Below are positions 6,496 to 7,823 of a DNA stretch of 7,823 nt, piece by piece. This stretch comes from Gemmatimonadota bacterium (GTDB lineage: Bacteria; Gemmatimonadota; Gemmatimonadetes; Longimicrobiales; UBA6960): assembly GCA_022564535.1 (NCBI GenBank), contig JADFLD010000074.1, positions 1-7,823 on the forward strand, read 5' to 3'. The notes under the pieces were generated by a model that saw only the letters and a program-made list of their open reading frames with translations, was not told where the DNA came from and searched no databases. Numbering within the stretch: the first letter of the stretch is position 1; every line of letters begins with the position of its first letter. Made by a program: the position numbers and the translations under genes.

Positions 6496-6843
6496 TCAGC
6501 CGCCCACCTCGGGCTGGCCGCGTTCCCGATCTTCGCTCATGCCCGGCGGTGGTGGTACCACGAAGAAGCCGTCGGCTTCCTGTGGCGCGAACGATGCGAT
6601 GCCGTCAGAGAGTGCGTCCGGCTGCTCGACCTCGATGCTGCGTGTGCCGCCGCCGATGGAGACTACGGCATCATGCGAGTCGTTCATCTCCGGCGCTTCA
6701 GGCTCCTCATCGACACCGCGCAAGCGATTCGCGTACTCCAGGATACTGTTCATTTCATCGGTCAGGCGATCCACTTCAACGTCGTCGATCCCCAGTCGCG
6801 CGAGGTCGGCGATTCGGCGAACCTCATCGCGATCGACCCTCAC
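6496..6843 (-). CDS. gatC: Aspartyl/glutamyl-tRNA amidotransferase subunit C (GatC)
   Basis: GatC is the small subunit that wraps around the GatA-GatB interface and stabilises the complex. The N-terminal signature RDEVRRIADLARLGI (about 5-19) followed by a helix (LTDEMNSILEYANRL) and the C-terminal DGFFVVP (91-97) are typical. At 115 residues it is longer than the usual ~95. There is extra sequence in the middle loop (around residues 47-70, including SIGGGTRS) and an 18-residue tail after FFVVP containing PPPPG and acidic and basic residues. I chose GTG at 6843 because AAGGA lies 6 bases upstream and the GTG overlaps the helicase stop as GTGA. A TTG two codons upstream (6849) would give 117 residues but would place its start almost on the ribosome site. 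Confidence 0.93.
   Translation of the reverse strand: MRVDRDEVRRIADLARLGIDDVEVDRLTDEMNSILEYANRLRGVDEEPEAPEMNDSHDAVVSIGGGTRSIEVEQPDALSDGIASFAPQEADGFFVVPPPPGMSEDRERGQPEVGG
6505..6510 (-). promoter_or_regulatory. Ribosome binding site for gatA inside gatC
   Basis: GAGGTG on the minus strand lies 10 bases before the GTG of gatA and within the last codons of gatC. It supports the GTG at 6494, the only usable start in that frame. Confidence 0.6.
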
Positions 6844-7823
6844 GGCCAATCCTTCTCCAGCGCCGCGTAGCGCAGCACGAGTTTCTTTCTCCCTACTTCG
6901 TCGAAGTCGACCGTGACCTTCAGATCGCGGCCGAAGCCCGATATCTCCATTACCGAGCCAGACCCGAACGTTTGGTGCGCGACACGCTCCCCTTTCACGA
7001 AGCGGGGCGTGTCCTGGTTCATCGAATCGTCAGGATCCCAATCGACGTCGTCGTCATACGTCGAGGTCTCGTAGGCCCTCGGCGGGCGCCGATGGGGGGT
7101 CGACTGGCCGACGAGCTTCAGCCGCGGAGTACGCATCCCCTCGAGGATTTCGTCGGGAATCGCGTCGACGAACGAAGACAGCGTGTTGTACGTAAAGTCC
7201 CCCGCCCGACGACGCTGACGGGCCCAGGACAACGTGAGCTTGTCCTCGGCGCGTGTAATGCCGACGTAGAACAATCGGCGCTCCTCCTCGAGCGAATCCG
7301 GGTCGTCGTATGCGCGACCCAGCGGGAAGAGACCCTCCTCCATTCCGGAAATGAAGACGAGGGGGAACTCGAGTCCCTTTGCGTTGTGGAGCGTCATGAG
7401 GGTCGCCGTATCCGCATCCGGATCAAGACGATCGATGTCCGCGACGAGCGCGACGTGCTGCAGAAAGAGATCGAGCTCGGTGAACGTGTCCACGTCTTGC
7501 TGATCGATGCTCTGCACGAGCTTCGCGTCGAAATCTACGGCCCCGGCGATGAGCTCCACCACGTTACGGCCCCGATCTTCACCGTCGGGACCCTCCTCGT
7601 CGAGGTGACGGACCAGATCGAGCTCCTCCACCAACTCCTCCAGAAGCTCGCCGACCCGCGCCTGAGTCGCTCGCACGCCGAAGCGTTGGATGAGTTGGGC
7701 GAAGCGCATGAGCCCACGGGCTCCCGCCGCCCGAATCTTCGGGACCTCATCGGCCCTTTGCGCCGCCTCGAGTAAGGAAAGCCCTTGCTCACCGGCCCAT
7801 CGCGACAGGTGCTCCTGAGTGGT
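6840..7823 (-). CDS. pcrA: ATP-dependent DNA helicase PcrA/UvrD, C-terminal part
   Basis: This is a superfamily 1A 3'-5' DNA helicase acting in repair and in clearing replication-transcription conflicts. Only the last 327 residues are in the window; the frame is open to the right edge, so the 5' part (Walker A, motifs II-IV) lies outside. Visible in the fragment are part of domain 2B (SLLEAAQRADEVPKIR), motif V (TLHNAKGLEFPLVFISG, about 144-160), and motif VI (EEERRLFYVGITRAEDKL, about 179-196, with the conserved Arg of GITRA). An acidic linker (about 250-270) leads to a C-terminal Tudor-like domain (GERVAHQTFGSGSVMEI to LVLRYAALEKDW, about 278-326). In PcrA and UvrD that domain binds RNA polymerase. 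PcrA and UvrD cannot be told apart from this part. Its TGA overlaps the gatC GTG, so gatCAB is probably expressed from a promoter upstream of this gene. Confidence 0.94.
   Translation of the reverse strand, partial: TTQEHLSRWAGEQGLSLLEAAQRADEVPKIRAAGARGLMRFAQLIQRFGVRATQARVGELLEELVEELDLVRHLDEEGPDGEDRGRNVVELIAGAVDFDAKLVQSIDQQDVDTFTELDLFLQHVALVADIDRLDPDADTATLMTLHNAKGLEFPLVFISGMEEGLFPLGRAYDDPDSLEEERRLFYVGITRAEDKLTLSWARQRRRAGDFTYNTLSSFVDAIPDEILEGMRTPRLKLVGQSTPHRRPPRAYETSTYDDDVDWDPDDSMNQDTPRFVKGERVAHQTFGSGSVMEISGFGRDLKVTVDFDEVGRKKLVLRYAALEKDWP
6850..6858 (-). promoter_or_regulatory. Ribosome binding site that decides the gatC start
   Basis: The minus strand reads GGAGAAGGA inside the 3' end of the helicase gene. 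The AAGGA core ends 6 bases before the GTG at 6843, near-ideal spacing, but directly touches the alternative TTG at 6849. This favours the GTG. Confidence 0.65.

Overview
This window looks like ordinary chromosomal DNA from a high-GC bacterium (roughly 60-65 % G+C by eye). My best guess for the lineage is Gemmatimonadota or a related environmental phylum. The guess rests on the aspartate-type MurA, which resembles the Bacteroidota form, on the GatCAB route to charged Gln/Asn-tRNA, and on a secreted zinc phospholipase next to a DUF948-like membrane protein. It is inferred from remembered family features, not from a search. I see no mobile element, CRISPR array, rRNA or tRNA.

Left block (1-1841, minus strand): murA (564-1841) is read leftward and is followed by a small phasin-like coiled-coil protein gene (72-485). 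A GC-rich hairpin and perhaps the start of another gene lie at the left edge. MurA makes the first committed peptidoglycan precursor. Its catalytic cysteine is replaced by aspartate (Asp117), which predicts intrinsic fosfomycin insensitivity.

Middle block (1842-3722): a 329-bp divergent intergenic region holds a good sigma70-like promoter for the rightward genes, a weaker candidate for murA, and an 11-bp inverted repeat with one copy in each 5' leader. To the right are a single-pass membrane coiled-coil protein (2171-2734, DUF948-like) and, overlapping it by 26 bases, a secreted zinc-dependent phospholipase C-like enzyme (2709-3722).

Right block (3715-7823, minus strand): a tight operon reads pcrA/uvrD (3' part only, its 5' end lies outside the window), gatC, gatA, gatB. 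The pcrA-gatC and gatA-gatB junctions are 4-base GTGA overlaps, and the gatC-gatA gap is one base. All three gat genes are best read from GTG starts. GatCAB amidates misacylated Glu-tRNA(Gln) and/or Asp-tRNA(Asn). The operon meets the phospholipase gene tail to tail with an 8-bp overlap of coding ends.

No new multi-gene system is evident. The points most worth checking are the Asp-type MurA, the short GatA paired with an extended GatC, the possible shared operator in the divergent region, and the twin TACAAT boxes with a possibly leaderless GTG start.
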